Source: an uncultured Selenomonadaceae bacterium
GTDB taxonomy: Bacteria; Bacillota; Negativicutes; Selenomonadales; Selenomonadaceae
Assembly: GCA_905234395.1 (NCBI GenBank)
Contig: CAJOHG010000011.1
Coordinates: 1 to 64,000, forward strand
Length of the DNA stretch: 64,000 bases
Reading direction: 5' to 3'
A model generated the notes under the pieces. It was not told the origin of the DNA and did no database searches. It saw nothing but the letters and a program-made list of their open reading frames with translations. Positions 32,664-42,326 of this stretch are shown here, one piece after another. Position 1 is the stretch's first letter; the number at the start of each line of letters is the position of its first letter. Position numbers and translations under genes: made by a program.

Positions 32664-33635
32664 CTAACGAATGGAAACGTCGCCCGCATAAACCGCACGC
32701 AGTCCGTTGTCAGTCTCGACGATAAGCGCGCCGTCCGAATTTAAATCGACAGCTTTGCCCGTGAAAGTTTCGCCGCCGTCGCCCGCAGATATGACACGAA
32801 TATTTTTGCCGAGCGTGACGTTGAATTTGCGCCAACGCTTAAGCACGTTATCGAATCCCGTTGAATTGACTTCGCGATAAAGTTTGTCGAATTCTTCAAG
32901 CACTGCACGCAAAAATTTCACGCGAGAAATTTCTTCGCCGCAAATCTCCGATAACGACGCGGCAACAGTTTGAAGTTCTTCGGGGAAGTCGTCGCGGCTG
33001 ATGTTGACGTTAATTCCAATTCCAATGACGAGATAATTTATCTTGCCGAGTTCGCCGCTGATTTCCGTCAAAATGCCGACGAGTTTGCGCCCGTTGAACA
33101 TGATGTCGTTTGGCCATTTGATTTCGGCTTTCATGTTGAAACGAGTCATTGCTTCGGCGACGGCGACTGCTGCCATTAACGTGCACTTGGGAGCTTCGTG
33201 CGGCAAAAAATTCGGGCGCAATATCACTGAAAACCAAATGCCTTTTCCGCGCGGAGAAAAAAATTTTCGTTCGAGCCGACCTTTACCGCCGGTCTGCTCT
33301 TCTGCAACGACGATTGTACCTTCCGCCGCGCCGTGATATGCCAATTTTTTTGCGAGGCGGTTTGTCGAATCAACGGAAGGATGATATTCCATTTCCTTGC
33401 CGATAATTTCCGTGTCGAGTCCGATTTGAATTTCGCTGGGCAAAAGTAAATCGGGCGCGTCTTTGAGCCTGTAGCCGCGTCTTTCGCGACTGATAATTTC
33501 GTAGCCGTGTTCGCGAAGTTTTTGAATATGCTTCCAGACAGCGGTACGCGAAATGCCCAATTCGCCGGCGATGCTCTCGCCGGAAACAAAATCGCCGCCC
33601 GCATTCTTCAACAACTCAACAATCGTCTTTCGCAT
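32664..33635 (-). CDS. birA: Biotin-protein ligase / biotin operon repressor
   Basis: Bifunctional BirA. The N-terminal winged helix (LGISRTAVWKHIQKLREHGY) binds DNA. The ligase domain contains GGKGRLERKFFSPRGKGIWF and KWPNDIMFNGRKLVGIL, which form the biotinyl-AMP site. A C-terminal SH3-like domain closes the protein. 323 residues. I chose ATG 33635 because GAGGTG lies 7 bases upstream; the ATG at 33641 is too close. It attaches biotin to carboxylase carrier proteins. Confidence 0.95.
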   Translation of the reverse strand: MRKTIVELLKNAGGDFVSGESIAGELGISRTAVWKHIQKLREHGYEIISRERRGYRLKDAPDLLLPSEIQIGLDTEIIGKEMEYHPSVDSTNRLAKKLAYHGAAEGTIVVAEEQTGGKGRLERKFFSPRGKGIWFSVILRPNFLPHEAPKCTLMAAVAVAEAMTRFNMKAEIKWPNDIMFNGRKLVGILTEISGELGKINYLVIGIGINVNISRDDFPEELQTVAASLSEICGEEISRVKFLRAVLEEFDKLYREVNSTGFDNVLKRWRKFNVTLGKNIRVISAGDGGETFTGKAVDLNSDGALIVETDNGLRAVYAGDVSIR

Positions 33636-33764
33636 ATTCATTCACCTCGCAACACAGCTTAGCATAATTCGCATTGTAAAGCAAATCGCCGGCGAACGGA
33701 AAAAAATTTTTCGGCAGTAGGGATTGAAGCGTCGCGAATAGAATTTTCCCGCGAGGTGATTTTG

Positions 33765-34925
33765 ATGAACGAATTGGAATTGAAATACGGTTGCAACCCG
33801 AATCAGAAGCCCGCGAAAGTTTTCGTCGCTGATGATGAATTGCCGTTTGAAGTCTTGAACGGACGACCGGGCTACATCAATCTTTTGGACGCGCTCAACG
33901 GTTGGCAACTCGTCCGCGAACTTCGAGAGGCTACAAATTTACCTGCCGCCGCGTCGTTCAAACATGTAAGTCCCGCAGGTGCCGCCGTAGCCGAGCCGCT
34001 TGACGACGTGCTGAAAAAAATTTACTTTGCAGAGAACGTTGAATTGTCCGCGCAGGCAAATGCTTACGTTCGTGCACGCGGTGCAGATCGCATGAGTTCT
34101 TACGGCGACTTCGCAATTCTTTCCGACGAGTGCGACGAAACTGTTGCCGCTTATCTTAAACGCGAAGTCAGCGACGGAGTTATCGCGCCGAGTTTTTCGC
34201 CAAAAGCTCTGGAAATTTTGAAGTCGAAACGCGGCGGAAATTATCTCGTGCTGAAGATGAATCCAAACTTTGAGCCGCCCGAATTTGAACGCAAACAAAT
34301 TTTCGGCGTGACTTTTGAACAGAGACGCAACGACATTAAAATTTCCGACGATTGCCTTGCCGAAGTTCCGACGCGCAATAAAAATTTCACGCCCGAAGCT
34401 CGCCGCGACCTTTTAACCGCGCTGATAACTCTCAAATACACGCAGTCGAATTCCGTTTGCTACGCGAAAGGCGGTCAAGCGATTGGTATCGGTGCCGGTC
34501 AACAGAGCCGCGTTCATTGCACGAGACTTGCCGGAAACAAAGCCGATTATTGGTTCCTGCGCCAATGCCCGAAAGTTTTGGATTTGCCGTTCGTGAAAAA
34601 TGTCAAACGTCCCGACCGCGACAATGCCATTGACGTTTATCTTGGCGGCGAAACTTTTGAGGACACGTGGCAGAATTTGTTCACCGTCAAGCCTGCTCCG
34701 TTCACTGCCGACGAAAAAATTTCCTGGCTGAAAAATCTGCGCGGCGTGTCGTTGGCGTCTGATGCATTTTTCCCGTTCGGCGACAACATTGAAAGAGCTC
34801 ATCAATCGGGCGTCGAATTCATTGCGCAAACAGGCGGCTCAATTCGCGACGACAACGTTATCGACACCTGCGACAAATACAACATCGCAATGGCTTTCAC
34901 GCACATTAGATTGTTCCACCACTGA
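33765..34925 (+). CDS. Stand-alone AICAR formyltransferase (PurH C-terminal-like)
   Basis: 386 residues matching only the AICAR transformylase half of PurH. It starts MNELELKYGCNPNQKPAKVF and contains AASFKHVSPAGAAVA, the K-H motif of the formyl-transfer site, and a C-terminal FIAQTGGSIRDDNVIDTCD. The IMP cyclohydrolase half is absent, so another gene must supply that step. Start at ATG 33765 with GAGGTG upstream. Single forms of this kind are known in Firmicutes. Confidence 0.9.
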   Translation: MNELELKYGCNPNQKPAKVFVADDELPFEVLNGRPGYINLLDALNGWQLVRELREATNLPAAASFKHVSPAGAAVAEPLDDVLKKIYFAENVELSAQANAYVRARGADRMSSYGDFAILSDECDETVAAYLKREVSDGVIAPSFSPKALEILKSKRGGNYLVLKMNPNFEPPEFERKQIFGVTFEQRRNDIKISDDCLAEVPTRNKNFTPEARRDLLTALITLKYTQSNSVCYAKGGQAIGIGAGQQSRVHCTRLAGNKADYWFLRQCPKVLDLPFVKNVKRPDRDNAIDVYLGGETFEDTWQNLFTVKPAPFTADEKISWLKNLRGVSLASDAFFPFGDNIERAHQSGVEFIAQTGGSIRDDNVIDTCDKYNIAMAFTHIRLFHH

Positions 34926-35178
34926 AAAATTTGACTGCCGATTTTTACCGGTAATAAAGACCGCGCATGGACGCGCGGTCGCCGACATGCTGAGCGTGAC
35001 GCGAAGCTGTCGGCACTTACGGCTTATGAAAGTCTCAACGTTGCGGCAATGATGACTATCGCTCCGCGCGTAGCGGTGGCTTTCTTTGCTACTTTCTTTC
35101 GCCAGTGAAAGAAAGTAGATCAAAAAAACCGTCCGAGGAAATTCTTCGGGCGGTTAAAATTTTTTCGAGCGTCAGATT
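34926..35178. repeat. Palindrome-rich intergenic element (REP-like)
   Basis: 253 bp without a credible gene. It contains several strong inverted repeats in series. GACCGCGC/GCGCGGTC lies at about 34969-34990. GCCGACA/TGTCGGC lies near 34981-35014. CGCT/AGCG is near 35060. A perfect 12-bp stem CTACTTTCTTTC/GAAAGAAAGTAG lies near 35089-35118. GCTGAGCG and GCGAAGC strings recall intergenic REP sequences. The last part is the GH32 terminator. Confidence 0.6.
35126..35157 (-). terminator. Terminator of the GH32 operon
   Basis: Minus strand AACCGCCCGAAG pairs with CCTCGGACGGTT around AATTT, followed by seven T. Confidence 0.85.
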
Positions 35179-36720
35179 TTATTTGTAGTTGAATTTGCCG
35201 AGTTGCCAGACTTCGCCGGTTTTGTCGGCGGAAATTTCGAGCACGGGAGCAACGTCTTCTTCCGGATAGACGAGCAGACTGCAAGCCTCTTCGCCGTCCT
35301 GCAGGAAGAGTTCGATAACGGAATTATCGACGAACAGGCGGAAGTTCAGCTCTTGATTCGTGAAGAGTTTGAATTTGCGCGTGCCGATATTAACGTCGGT
35401 GTTCTTGCCGTCGCTGAAAGGACGAATGCCTTTGCCGCCGAGTTTCATGCCTTCGCGGTCGAGCATTATAATTTGCGTGTCGCGGTCGTATTTGATGACG
35501 AATTTTTCATCGTTCCATTTAACGGCAACTTCAACCTTGCGAGCCGCGCCGAAAACGATATTGAGATCGGACTCGGAGCCTTTCGGCAGTTGAATCGGAA
35601 TGTTCTGCCCGTTGGACACGTCAACATCGGTGCGTTCTTTGCGGAGAGCGTCCATTTCTTTGACGGGTTGCGAACGGACTTTGCCTTGATGAATCGTCAA
35701 TTCGCGCGGCATCGTCAAAGAGTAGAGCCATTCGCCTTCTTCAGCGGATTCAACGGTGTCAGTGAGGTCGGGCATGCCAATCCAACCAATCATGATGTGG
35801 CGCGCTTCATTGGCGAAAACTTGCGGAGAATAGAAATCAAAGCCTTTGTCGAGTTCATGGAATTTGCCGTGAATCATGTCGAGACTGTCAACGGAGAAAT
35901 GACCGATGAAATAACCGGCGAGGCAGTGATTCTGATATTTAAGCTCTTCGTGCTTGACACCTTGCGGGCAAACGATAAGAACGTCCATATCTTCAAACTG
36001 CATAAGGTTCGGGCATTCCCACATGTAGCCGAAATCGTAGTAATCGGTTTTGACTTCGCCGAGGAGTTCCCAGCCGCCTTCAGCCTTTTCTCTGTAGATG
36101 AGCACTGCGCCGTTAGTCGGACGAGAACTTTTCGCGGGATCGCTCATGCGTTGTGCAGCCATTGCGAAATAGCGAACGCCGTTGCGATAGAAGAAATTGG
36201 GATCTCTGAAATGCGCGGTGTAACCTTCGGGATTGCCTTGAACTTGAATTTCGTCCAACGTGATTGAGCCGTCATCTTGGAGCGTGCCGAAACGTTGAGC
36301 AACCGTGCGCTGATAATCTTCGTCGCGGGAATTGGCGGTATAGAACACGCGAACTTTGCCGTCTTCGACGAAACCGCAGCCGGAGTGGCAACCGTCTTTG
36401 TCGTGAATGTCTCTGGGCCAAAGCGACAATTCGGGCATGGTGTAGTTGATGAAGTCTTTCGTTGCGGTGTGCATCCACGATTTATTTTTGTGCCAATTCT
36501 TGTTTATCGGAGTGGGATTCCATTGGCAGAAAATGTGATACGTGCCGTCGCAGCAACAAAGACCGTTTGGATCGCTTATCAGAGAATAAGGCGCGTCGAT
36601 GTGGAAGGCGTTGTGCCAACGTCCGCCTTTAAGCACTGCCTCGCGAGCACGAGCGTCGACTTCTTGCTTGTTAAATCTCTTTTTGATTTCCTCCAAATTT
36701 TCGCCGCTTTTCTTCGCCAT
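35179..36720 (-). CDS. Glycoside hydrolase family 32 (sucrose-6-phosphate hydrolase/fructanase)
   Basis: 513 residues, cytosolic. Five-bladed propeller motifs: SLISDPNG (nucleophile Asp; the usual Asn before it is replaced by Ser), FRDPNFF (transition-state Asp) and MWECPNL (acid/base Glu). A C-terminal beta-sandwich (DNSVIELFLQDGEE) is typical of GH32. Next to a sucrose-type PTS gene, so the likely task is splitting imported sucrose-6-phosphate or fructosides. The start ATG 36720 has GGAGG upstream. Last gene of the sugar unit. Confidence 0.92.
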   Translation of the reverse strand: MAKKSGENLEEIKKRFNKQEVDARAREAVLKGGRWHNAFHIDAPYSLISDPNGLCCCDGTYHIFCQWNPTPINKNWHKNKSWMHTATKDFINYTMPELSLWPRDIHDKDGCHSGCGFVEDGKVRVFYTANSRDEDYQRTVAQRFGTLQDDGSITLDEIQVQGNPEGYTAHFRDPNFFYRNGVRYFAMAAQRMSDPAKSSRPTNGAVLIYREKAEGGWELLGEVKTDYYDFGYMWECPNLMQFEDMDVLIVCPQGVKHEELKYQNHCLAGYFIGHFSVDSLDMIHGKFHELDKGFDFYSPQVFANEARHIMIGWIGMPDLTDTVESAEEGEWLYSLTMPRELTIHQGKVRSQPVKEMDALRKERTDVDVSNGQNIPIQLPKGSESDLNIVFGAARKVEVAVKWNDEKFVIKYDRDTQIIMLDREGMKLGGKGIRPFSDGKNTDVNIGTRKFKLFTNQELNFRLFVDNSVIELFLQDGEEACSLLVYPEEDVAPVLEISADKTGEVWQLGKFNYK

Positions 36721-36732
36721 AACAATTCCTCC

Positions 36733-37014
36733 TTAATTTTTGAGTAATGAAACAATAACGGTGACGACCATCGCGCCGATAGCACCCATAGCCGTCAAAG
36801 CCAAGTTGCGGACGTGTTTGCCCATGCTGTCGAGGCTTGAACGAATCTCGCGCATATCCTCTGCACGTTGATTATCGCGGTCGCGCATTTCTTCCTTGAA
36901 GTCTTGCATTGCACGAATCAGCCCGTTGACATTTACTGTTATTTCGCCGACTTGACGTTCAAGACTGCTAACACGTTCGTCGAGTTTCTCAACTTTATTT
37001 TCCAAATCTGCCAT
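36733..37014 (-). CDS. Coiled-coil protein with C-terminal membrane anchor
   Basis: 93 residues. The first 65 form an obvious heptad coiled coil (ENKVEKLDERVSSLERQVGEI; MRDRDNQRAEDMREIRSSL). The last 25 are one hydrophobic helix (MGAIGAMVVTVIVSLLKN). The layout resembles XhlA-type or DUF1640-like proteins. Role unknown. Good ribosome site (AAAGGAG). 12 bp before GH32, so probably co-transcribed in the sugar unit. Confidence 0.7.
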   Translation of the reverse strand: MADLENKVEKLDERVSSLERQVGEITVNVNGLIRAMQDFKEEMRDRDNQRAEDMREIRSSLDSMGKHVRNLALTAMGAIGAMVVTVIVSLLKN

Positions 37015-37056
37015 AACAATCTTCTCCTTTCATTTAAAAACAACCGCACCTTTTTA

Positions 37057-37116
37057 ACAATTAGGAATTAGCAGTTAGCAGTTAGCAATTTAATTGCTTA
37101 TTGCTAATTGAATTGG
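37057..37116. repeat. TTAGCAG heptamer repeat with hairpin
   Basis: TTAGCAGTTAGCAGTTAGCAA-type units are followed by an inverted half (TTGCTAATTGAATT). Similar repeats occur at 63842-63880. Confidence 0.75.
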
Positions 37117-37176
37117 CGCGGCAATGTTTTCAAATCAAGAAGTGGCAAGACGTTCAACTTGACAGTGAAGAGGTGT

Positions 37177-38667
37177 TTATTTCGCGCTGACGTAACTGCG
37201 TTGACTTTCCGAAATTGCCGCCCAGTTAATCTCGTTGACAGCAATATTTTTCTTCAAGCCGTAAGCCGCCGCAATGCCCGTTGCCTCGCCCATGCTCATG
37301 CACGTCGGCTGAATTCGTATGGCAGCTTGAGCCGGAAAATCTGCACTGATACATCTGCCCGCGACCATCAGATTTGAAATTTCGTTGGTGATAAGCGAAC
37401 GGAAGGGCACTTCATAAAATTCGCCCTTGCCCAGGAGCGTAAGTTTCAAAGATTCGTCGTGAATGTCAATGGGATACGCGGAACGACAGACGGCGTCGGG
37501 AAATTTCTGCGCATTGAAGTAATCGTCTTTGGTCATGCAGTATTTGCCCTTGATGCGCCACGATTCGCGCACGCCGAGCATCGACGCTTCACGACTGATA
37601 TACGCGTTCTTGAATCCGGGAATATTTTTTCGGAAAAAGTTTGCAAGGCGACGAATCATTATTCTGCCCTGCTGAATGGCTTTGCTGCGATCAAGAGCGT
37701 TGGTCGAGCTGTAAATATACGGAGACATTTCGGGACAATTCATCGAGAGCGTGCCGGGCTTGCCAACGATTGTGAAGGCTTGAATATAAGCCACGTCGTC
37801 TTTCGTGACTTCGCCGCGTTGAATGCCCTCGTAGTAAAATTTTTCGGTGTTCGTCGACTTGGCAAACTCAAATTCCGGCGGTTTAGATTCGCACCAACCG
37901 TCTTTGAGCTTCTTGACGAAGAATTTGTAAACCTTCATCTCTTCGACGCCGCCCATTTCAAAACGGAAACTCATCTTTTGGTTGCGATCGGTGACATCGG
38001 AGCCGCGAGCTGAAGGAACTCCTGCCGCCCGTGACAATGCCGCGTCGCCCGTTGCATCAATGAAAATTTTAGCCTCGACTTTGCGGAGACCTTCGACGGT
38101 GTGAACAATCGCTTCAGAAATTTTGCCGCCTTGAACGTTCGCACCGACGAGCGTCGTCTCGTAAAGGACATCAACTTTGTAATCGGCGCAAAGTTCATCA
38201 TAAATGAACGCCAAAAGTTCGGGCGTGTATTCGCGTGCTCTGCCGCCGTTTTTATATTCAGGTTCATCTGTCCAATTAACTTGGACGCCGTGCATTGCAA
38301 ATCTTTTGTTCAAGTCGGTTATATACGGCGTGTCGCTGTTGGTGATTCTCGTCGGCATTGCGGGATAGACAAGCCCTTGAGTTTGCAAGCCGCCCAAAAC
38401 AATTCCTTGCTCAATCAAGACGACTTTCAAGCCGTTTCGTGCCGCACTGACAGCCGCCGCAGTTCCCGCCGGGCCGCCGCCGCATACACAAACATCAGCG
38501 CGCAACAACACGGGAATATTTTCAGCGTTTATGGAAAAATTTTGTGTCGGAGCCACGGTTTCGGCGTTGACGGAATTATTTGAGCTCAGGACACTTCCCG
38601 CCACGGTCAAACCTGCAAGCTTGAGCAAGTCGCGTCTGGAAATTGGTATCAAAAAATTTTTCAACAT
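37177..38667 (-). CDS. Tat-exported FAD-dependent oxidoreductase
   Basis: 496 residues. The twin-arginine signal is SRRDLLKLAGLTVAGSV. The FAD-binding Rossmann motif reads VCVCGGGPAGTAAAVSAARN near residue 60, and a second dinucleotide-related motif FIDATGDAALSRAAG follows. The C-terminus MVAGRCISADFPAQAA...SMGEATGIAAAYG is the second FAD contact of the FAD_oxidored group. Export implies a periplasmic substrate. A close paralogue lies 12 bp upstream. Both are inside the sugar transcription unit. The substrate is unknown. Confidence 0.87.
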   Translation of the reverse strand: MLKNFLIPISRRDLLKLAGLTVAGSVLSSNNSVNAETVAPTQNFSINAENIPVLLRADVCVCGGGPAGTAAAVSAARNGLKVVLIEQGIVLGGLQTQGLVYPAMPTRITNSDTPYITDLNKRFAMHGVQVNWTDEPEYKNGGRAREYTPELLAFIYDELCADYKVDVLYETTLVGANVQGGKISEAIVHTVEGLRKVEAKIFIDATGDAALSRAAGVPSARGSDVTDRNQKMSFRFEMGGVEEMKVYKFFVKKLKDGWCESKPPEFEFAKSTNTEKFYYEGIQRGEVTKDDVAYIQAFTIVGKPGTLSMNCPEMSPYIYSSTNALDRSKAIQQGRIMIRRLANFFRKNIPGFKNAYISREASMLGVRESWRIKGKYCMTKDDYFNAQKFPDAVCRSAYPIDIHDESLKLTLLGKGEFYEVPFRSLITNEISNLMVAGRCISADFPAQAAIRIQPTCMSMGEATGIAAAYGLKKNIAVNEINWAAISESQRSYVSAK

Positions 38668-38678
38668 GAGACCACCTC

Positions 38679-40169
38679 TTAACCTGCAGTGACGTAACTT
38701 CTTTGATGAGCAGGAATTTTCGCCCAATCAATCTCGTTTGCCGCGACATGGTTTTTAATGCCGAATGCCGCCGCAATGCCCGCTGCCTCGCCGATACTCG
38801 CGCAAGTCGGTTGAATACGCATCGACGCCTGCAGAATGAAACTCGCGCTGATACATCTGCCCGCGACGATTAAATTTGAAACTTTGTCACTGATAAGCGC
38901 ACGATACGGAATTTCGTAATAGCCGCCTTTGGGCAGCTTTTCGGAAACTTTTTCGCCGTGCGCGTCGATAAACCATGCCGTGCGACAAACCGCGTCGACA
39001 AAACGGCTCTGGTTGTGATAGTCGTCTTCGACCATGTAATATTTGCCTTTGATTCGCCACGACTCACGAGCACCGAGCATGACGGCTTCGCGGCTGATGA
39101 AAGCGTTCTCAAATCCGGGCAAATGTTTAATCAGATAGCGTGCAATGTTGCGCATCATTTTGCGCCCGAATGTGACCGCCTTGCTGTAAGAAATTGGATC
39201 AGTCGCGCTGAACTTCACGGGAATTTCCGGGCAGTTCATGCTCATGACTCCGTTCTTGCCGATAATCGTGTAGCCTTGCATGTATTCGGCTTCGTCTTGA
39301 GTAATTTCGCCGGTCTCGACGCCGCGAGCCATTAACTCTTCAAGCTTGTAACGTTGCTTGCGGTGCATGGCTTCAGCAATTTCAAAATACGGCAACTTCG
39401 ACTTGCACCAATCTTCTTGCAATTCAATCGCGACGTAATTGTAAAGTTTCTCCGTGTCAATGCCGCCCATCTCGAATCTGAAACTCAACGGTTGATTGTT
39501 GCCGGTCTTCTCGTAGCCGCGTTCATAGTCGACGCCCGAACATCTTGCCAGGTAAGCGTCGCCTGTCGCGTCAATGAAAGTTTTGGCTTTAACCGCCGCA
39601 AGTCCCGCGATTGTCTGAACGATAACCGCAGAAATTTTTCCGCCGCTCGTGATTGAATCAACGACAACCGTTTGATACAAAATGTTGACGCCGGAACTTT
39701 CGCACATCTCATCATGAATCAGCGCGAGAGTTTCGGGATTGTGCCAAGTTTGTTGCGTGACGCCGTCGAAAGGCTCAATACCTTTTTTGCGAAGTCTCTG
39801 CTTGAGTTCGGCAACGTAAGGCGTGTCGGAATTTGGCGCGTGCGTGTCCATGAAAGGATAAACGCAACCTAAAACGCCGAGTCCGCCGAGTGCAACGCCG
39901 CGTTCAATCAAGACGACGCTGACATCTTTACGAGCCGCATTGACAGCCGCAGCAGTTCCCGCCGGACCGCCGCCGCATACGCAAACGTCCGCCGAATAGA
40001 GCACGGGAATTTTTTTGTTCGCGTATTTGATTGAGTCGCCGGAAATTTTTTCAGCCGCCTCAACGTCGTTGGTGTTAATCGAGCCGCTAAGGACTGCACC
40101 TGCCGCCGTCACGCCTGCCAACTTCAACAGGTCGCGTCGCGAAATTGGTATCGAAAAGCCTTTCAACAA
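38679..40169 (-). CDS. Tat-exported FAD-dependent oxidoreductase (paralogue)
   Basis: 496 residues, close relative of the next gene downstream, clearly from a tandem duplication. Tat signal SRRDLLKLAGVTAAGAVL, FAD motif VCVCGGGPAGTAAAVNAARK, FIDATGDAYLARCSG and C-terminal VAGRCISASF...GEAAGIAAAFG. The start is TTG 40169 (GGAGTGA upstream), followed by LKGF, matching MLKNF of the paralogue. Unlike the shorter duplications elsewhere in the window, both copies are complete and intact. Confidence 0.87.
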   Translation of the reverse strand: MLKGFSIPISRRDLLKLAGVTAAGAVLSGSINTNDVEAAEKISGDSIKYANKKIPVLYSADVCVCGGGPAGTAAAVNAARKDVSVVLIERGVALGGLGVLGCVYPFMDTHAPNSDTPYVAELKQRLRKKGIEPFDGVTQQTWHNPETLALIHDEMCESSGVNILYQTVVVDSITSGGKISAVIVQTIAGLAAVKAKTFIDATGDAYLARCSGVDYERGYEKTGNNQPLSFRFEMGGIDTEKLYNYVAIELQEDWCKSKLPYFEIAEAMHRKQRYKLEELMARGVETGEITQDEAEYMQGYTIIGKNGVMSMNCPEIPVKFSATDPISYSKAVTFGRKMMRNIARYLIKHLPGFENAFISREAVMLGARESWRIKGKYYMVEDDYHNQSRFVDAVCRTAWFIDAHGEKVSEKLPKGGYYEIPYRALISDKVSNLIVAGRCISASFILQASMRIQPTCASIGEAAGIAAAFGIKNHVAANEIDWAKIPAHQRSYVTAG

Positions 40170-40187
40170 AACGTCACTCCTTTAATA

Positions 40188-40227
40188 ATAAGTGATTAGG
40201 GACGTGAAGCTATCCCTAACCACTTAT
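40188..40227. repeat. Intergenic inverted repeat
   Basis: AAGTGATTAGGGA and TCCCTAACCACTT form a 13-bp stem with one mismatch around a 9-base loop, between the PTS gene and the oxidoreductases. No T run follows, so it may be an mRNA-processing or stabilising hairpin. Confidence 0.7.
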
Positions 40228-40247
40228 CACTACAACTGATGATTAAA

Positions 40248-42158
40248 TTATTCGTCGTGCTTAAAGAGCGTGTAAGTCAAAGCAAAACCGACTGCAAAGG
40301 CGATTATGTTGACGATAATGTATTGCAGAATTTGACCGTTCATGTAGAGGAGCATACCGGGAAGAACCGTGATGCCCATGCCTGTACCTGCAAGACCGAG
40401 GAAGCTGGAAACTGCACCGCCTGCCGCGCCGCCGACGCAACCGAACATAAACGGTTTCATGAGACGCAGGTTGATACCGAAGATAGCCGGCTCAGTGATG
40501 CCCAAGAACGCAGGAACAGTCGAGGAAATGTAGAGAGCACGTTTACGCGGATCTTGCGTTTTGAGAGAAACTGCCAATGCCGCACCACCTTGAGCGATCG
40601 TCGCGCAAGTGATAATCGCGTTGAACGGGTCGGAGCCTTGAGTTGACAGCAGATAAATTTCCAACGCGCTGAAGACGTGGTGAACACCGAAGATAACGAT
40701 GACCTGTTGCAAGCCGCCGATAATCAGACCGCCGACGACAGGAATCGTCAAGAACTGCTGAACCGCGCCAAAGACGAGTGATTCAAGACCGTGCATGATA
40801 GGACCGACAACGAGGAAGCCGAGAGCCATTGAAACAGTAAGCGTGAGGAACGGAGTAACAATCAAGTCGATCATATCGGGAATGAAAGTTTTAAGGAATT
40901 GCTGGAACTTAGCCGCGAAGATACCCAAAACGAGTGCGGGGAGAACGGAGCCTTGATAGCCGACGAGCGGAATTGTCACGAAGCCGAGATCGAGCGGAAT
41001 AGGAGTTTTGCCGGCATATTCGGGCAATGCGGACGCCTCAACCCACGTGAGACCTTTTTCCGCAATTTCTGCTGCCGCGCCACCAACGACGTAAGCATTC
41101 GGCAAACCGGGGAAGACGAGCATTAAACCTAAGACGATACCGATAACAGCCGTGCCGCCGAATTTATTCATTGTCGACCAGCAGACCAGTGCAGGCAGGA
41201 ACGCGAACGCCGTATCCGTCAAAACCTGCGTCATCAATAAGAAGTTGGGATCCCATTCGCTGCCCATTGAAAGTATTGCGCCACGGCAGCCCATGAAAAG
41301 ACCTGTTGCAACGAGAACTGGGATAATCGGAACGAAAACGTCGCCGAGTGTACGAGAAATTTTCTGCATTAGGCTCATTTCGGCATAAGCAGCCTCTTTG
41401 CCGCCGCCGCCCGCCAATGACGGTTTGAGCTTGATGAATTCTTCGGTGACCTTGTCGACAAAGCCGGTGCCGCAGATAATCTGATACTGTTGCGCCGCGA
41501 AGAATTGACCTTTGACGCCTTCAATGTTCTCAATTTTTTTCTCTTGAATCTTGGTTTTGTCGTTGACGATAAGACGGAGACGAGTTGCGCAGTGTTCAGC
41601 AGTGCCGACGTAGTGCATAATCGACTTTGCAACGCGTTCCGCATCGGGCAATCCCGCAAACGACTTAATGACATCGTCATCATCAACGGGGCCGGCAGCG
41701 GCTGCTTCTTCAGCGGGAGCTTTTGCCGTGACTTCTTGTCCGTCGAGTTCAACAGTGATGTCGCCGAAGTCCGCGTGGTTCGTGACAACAACGGGAGTCG
41801 TCGTCTCGTAACCGGCTTTTTTAATCGCTTCGGGACTGAATTCAAGCAGGAGCTGACCGCGTTTTATCTTGTCGCCTGCTTCGGCTTTGGGAGTGAATCC
41901 TTCGCCGTTCATTTTGACGGTGTCCATGCCGACATGAATCAGCAATTCGATACCGTCGTCGGATTTGAGACCGATGGCGTGTCCCGTGGGGAAGAAAACA
42001 GTTATCTCGCCGTCAAATGGCGCGTAAACCTTCCCTTTGGGATCTTGTACGGCAACGCCGCGTCCCATTGCGCCGCTCGCGAAAACGGGATCGTTGATTG
42101 AGTTCAGCGGAACCAACTTACCGTTCAGCGGGCTGCTTATCCTTATGTCCTTTGCCAT
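40248..42158 (-). CDS. PTS sugar transporter EIIABC, sucrose/beta-glucoside type
   Basis: 636 residues with the order A-B-C. The EIIA domain (glucose type) has the phospho-His in ELLIHVGMDT (His75) and GHAIGL. The EIIB domain has the phospho-Cys in EHCATRLRLI (Cys190). EIIC follows with about ten helices and FGVHHVFSALEIYLL and GITEPAIFGINLRL, seen in sucrose/trehalose-type permeases. ATG 42158 is chosen; the in-frame extension to 42212 is not conserved. With GH32 downstream, sucrose or short fructans are the likely substrate. Transcribed from the promoter at 42327-42355. Confidence 0.92.
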   Translation of the reverse strand: MAKDIRISSPLNGKLVPLNSINDPVFASGAMGRGVAVQDPKGKVYAPFDGEITVFFPTGHAIGLKSDDGIELLIHVGMDTVKMNGEGFTPKAEAGDKIKRGQLLLEFSPEAIKKAGYETTTPVVVTNHADFGDITVELDGQEVTAKAPAEEAAAAGPVDDDDVIKSFAGLPDAERVAKSIMHYVGTAEHCATRLRLIVNDKTKIQEKKIENIEGVKGQFFAAQQYQIICGTGFVDKVTEEFIKLKPSLAGGGGKEAAYAEMSLMQKISRTLGDVFVPIIPVLVATGLFMGCRGAILSMGSEWDPNFLLMTQVLTDTAFAFLPALVCWSTMNKFGGTAVIGIVLGLMLVFPGLPNAYVVGGAAAEIAEKGLTWVEASALPEYAGKTPIPLDLGFVTIPLVGYQGSVLPALVLGIFAAKFQQFLKTFIPDMIDLIVTPFLTLTVSMALGFLVVGPIMHGLESLVFGAVQQFLTIPVVGGLIIGGLQQVIVIFGVHHVFSALEIYLLSTQGSDPFNAIITCATIAQGGAALAVSLKTQDPRKRALYISSTVPAFLGITEPAIFGINLRLMKPFMFGCVGGAAGGAVSSFLGLAGTGMGITVLPGMLLYMNGQILQYIIVNIIAFAVGFALTYTLFKHDE

Positions 42159-42326
42159 AAAACAACCACACCCTTCTGATATTTTAATAACCCACAAAAA
42201 ATTTCTTGACATACTCCCGAAGGATTCCGCTATTTGCGCAGGACGATGTCGCGCCCTGTTTAAAGCTGAGATTCTGCCCGCTTAGTCGACGGTATACGTC
42301 CGACTTCAAAAGCAAAATCATTTTGA

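Noticed and set aside
34839-35123. 94-codon minus-strand frame in the palindromic gap
   Set aside because: Made of inverted-repeat DNA plus the complement of the purH-like 3' end; no ribosome site or protein-like domain.
35203-36267. 354-codon plus-strand frame opposite GH32
   Set aside because: Antisense shadow of an evident GH32 gene with intact catalytic motifs.
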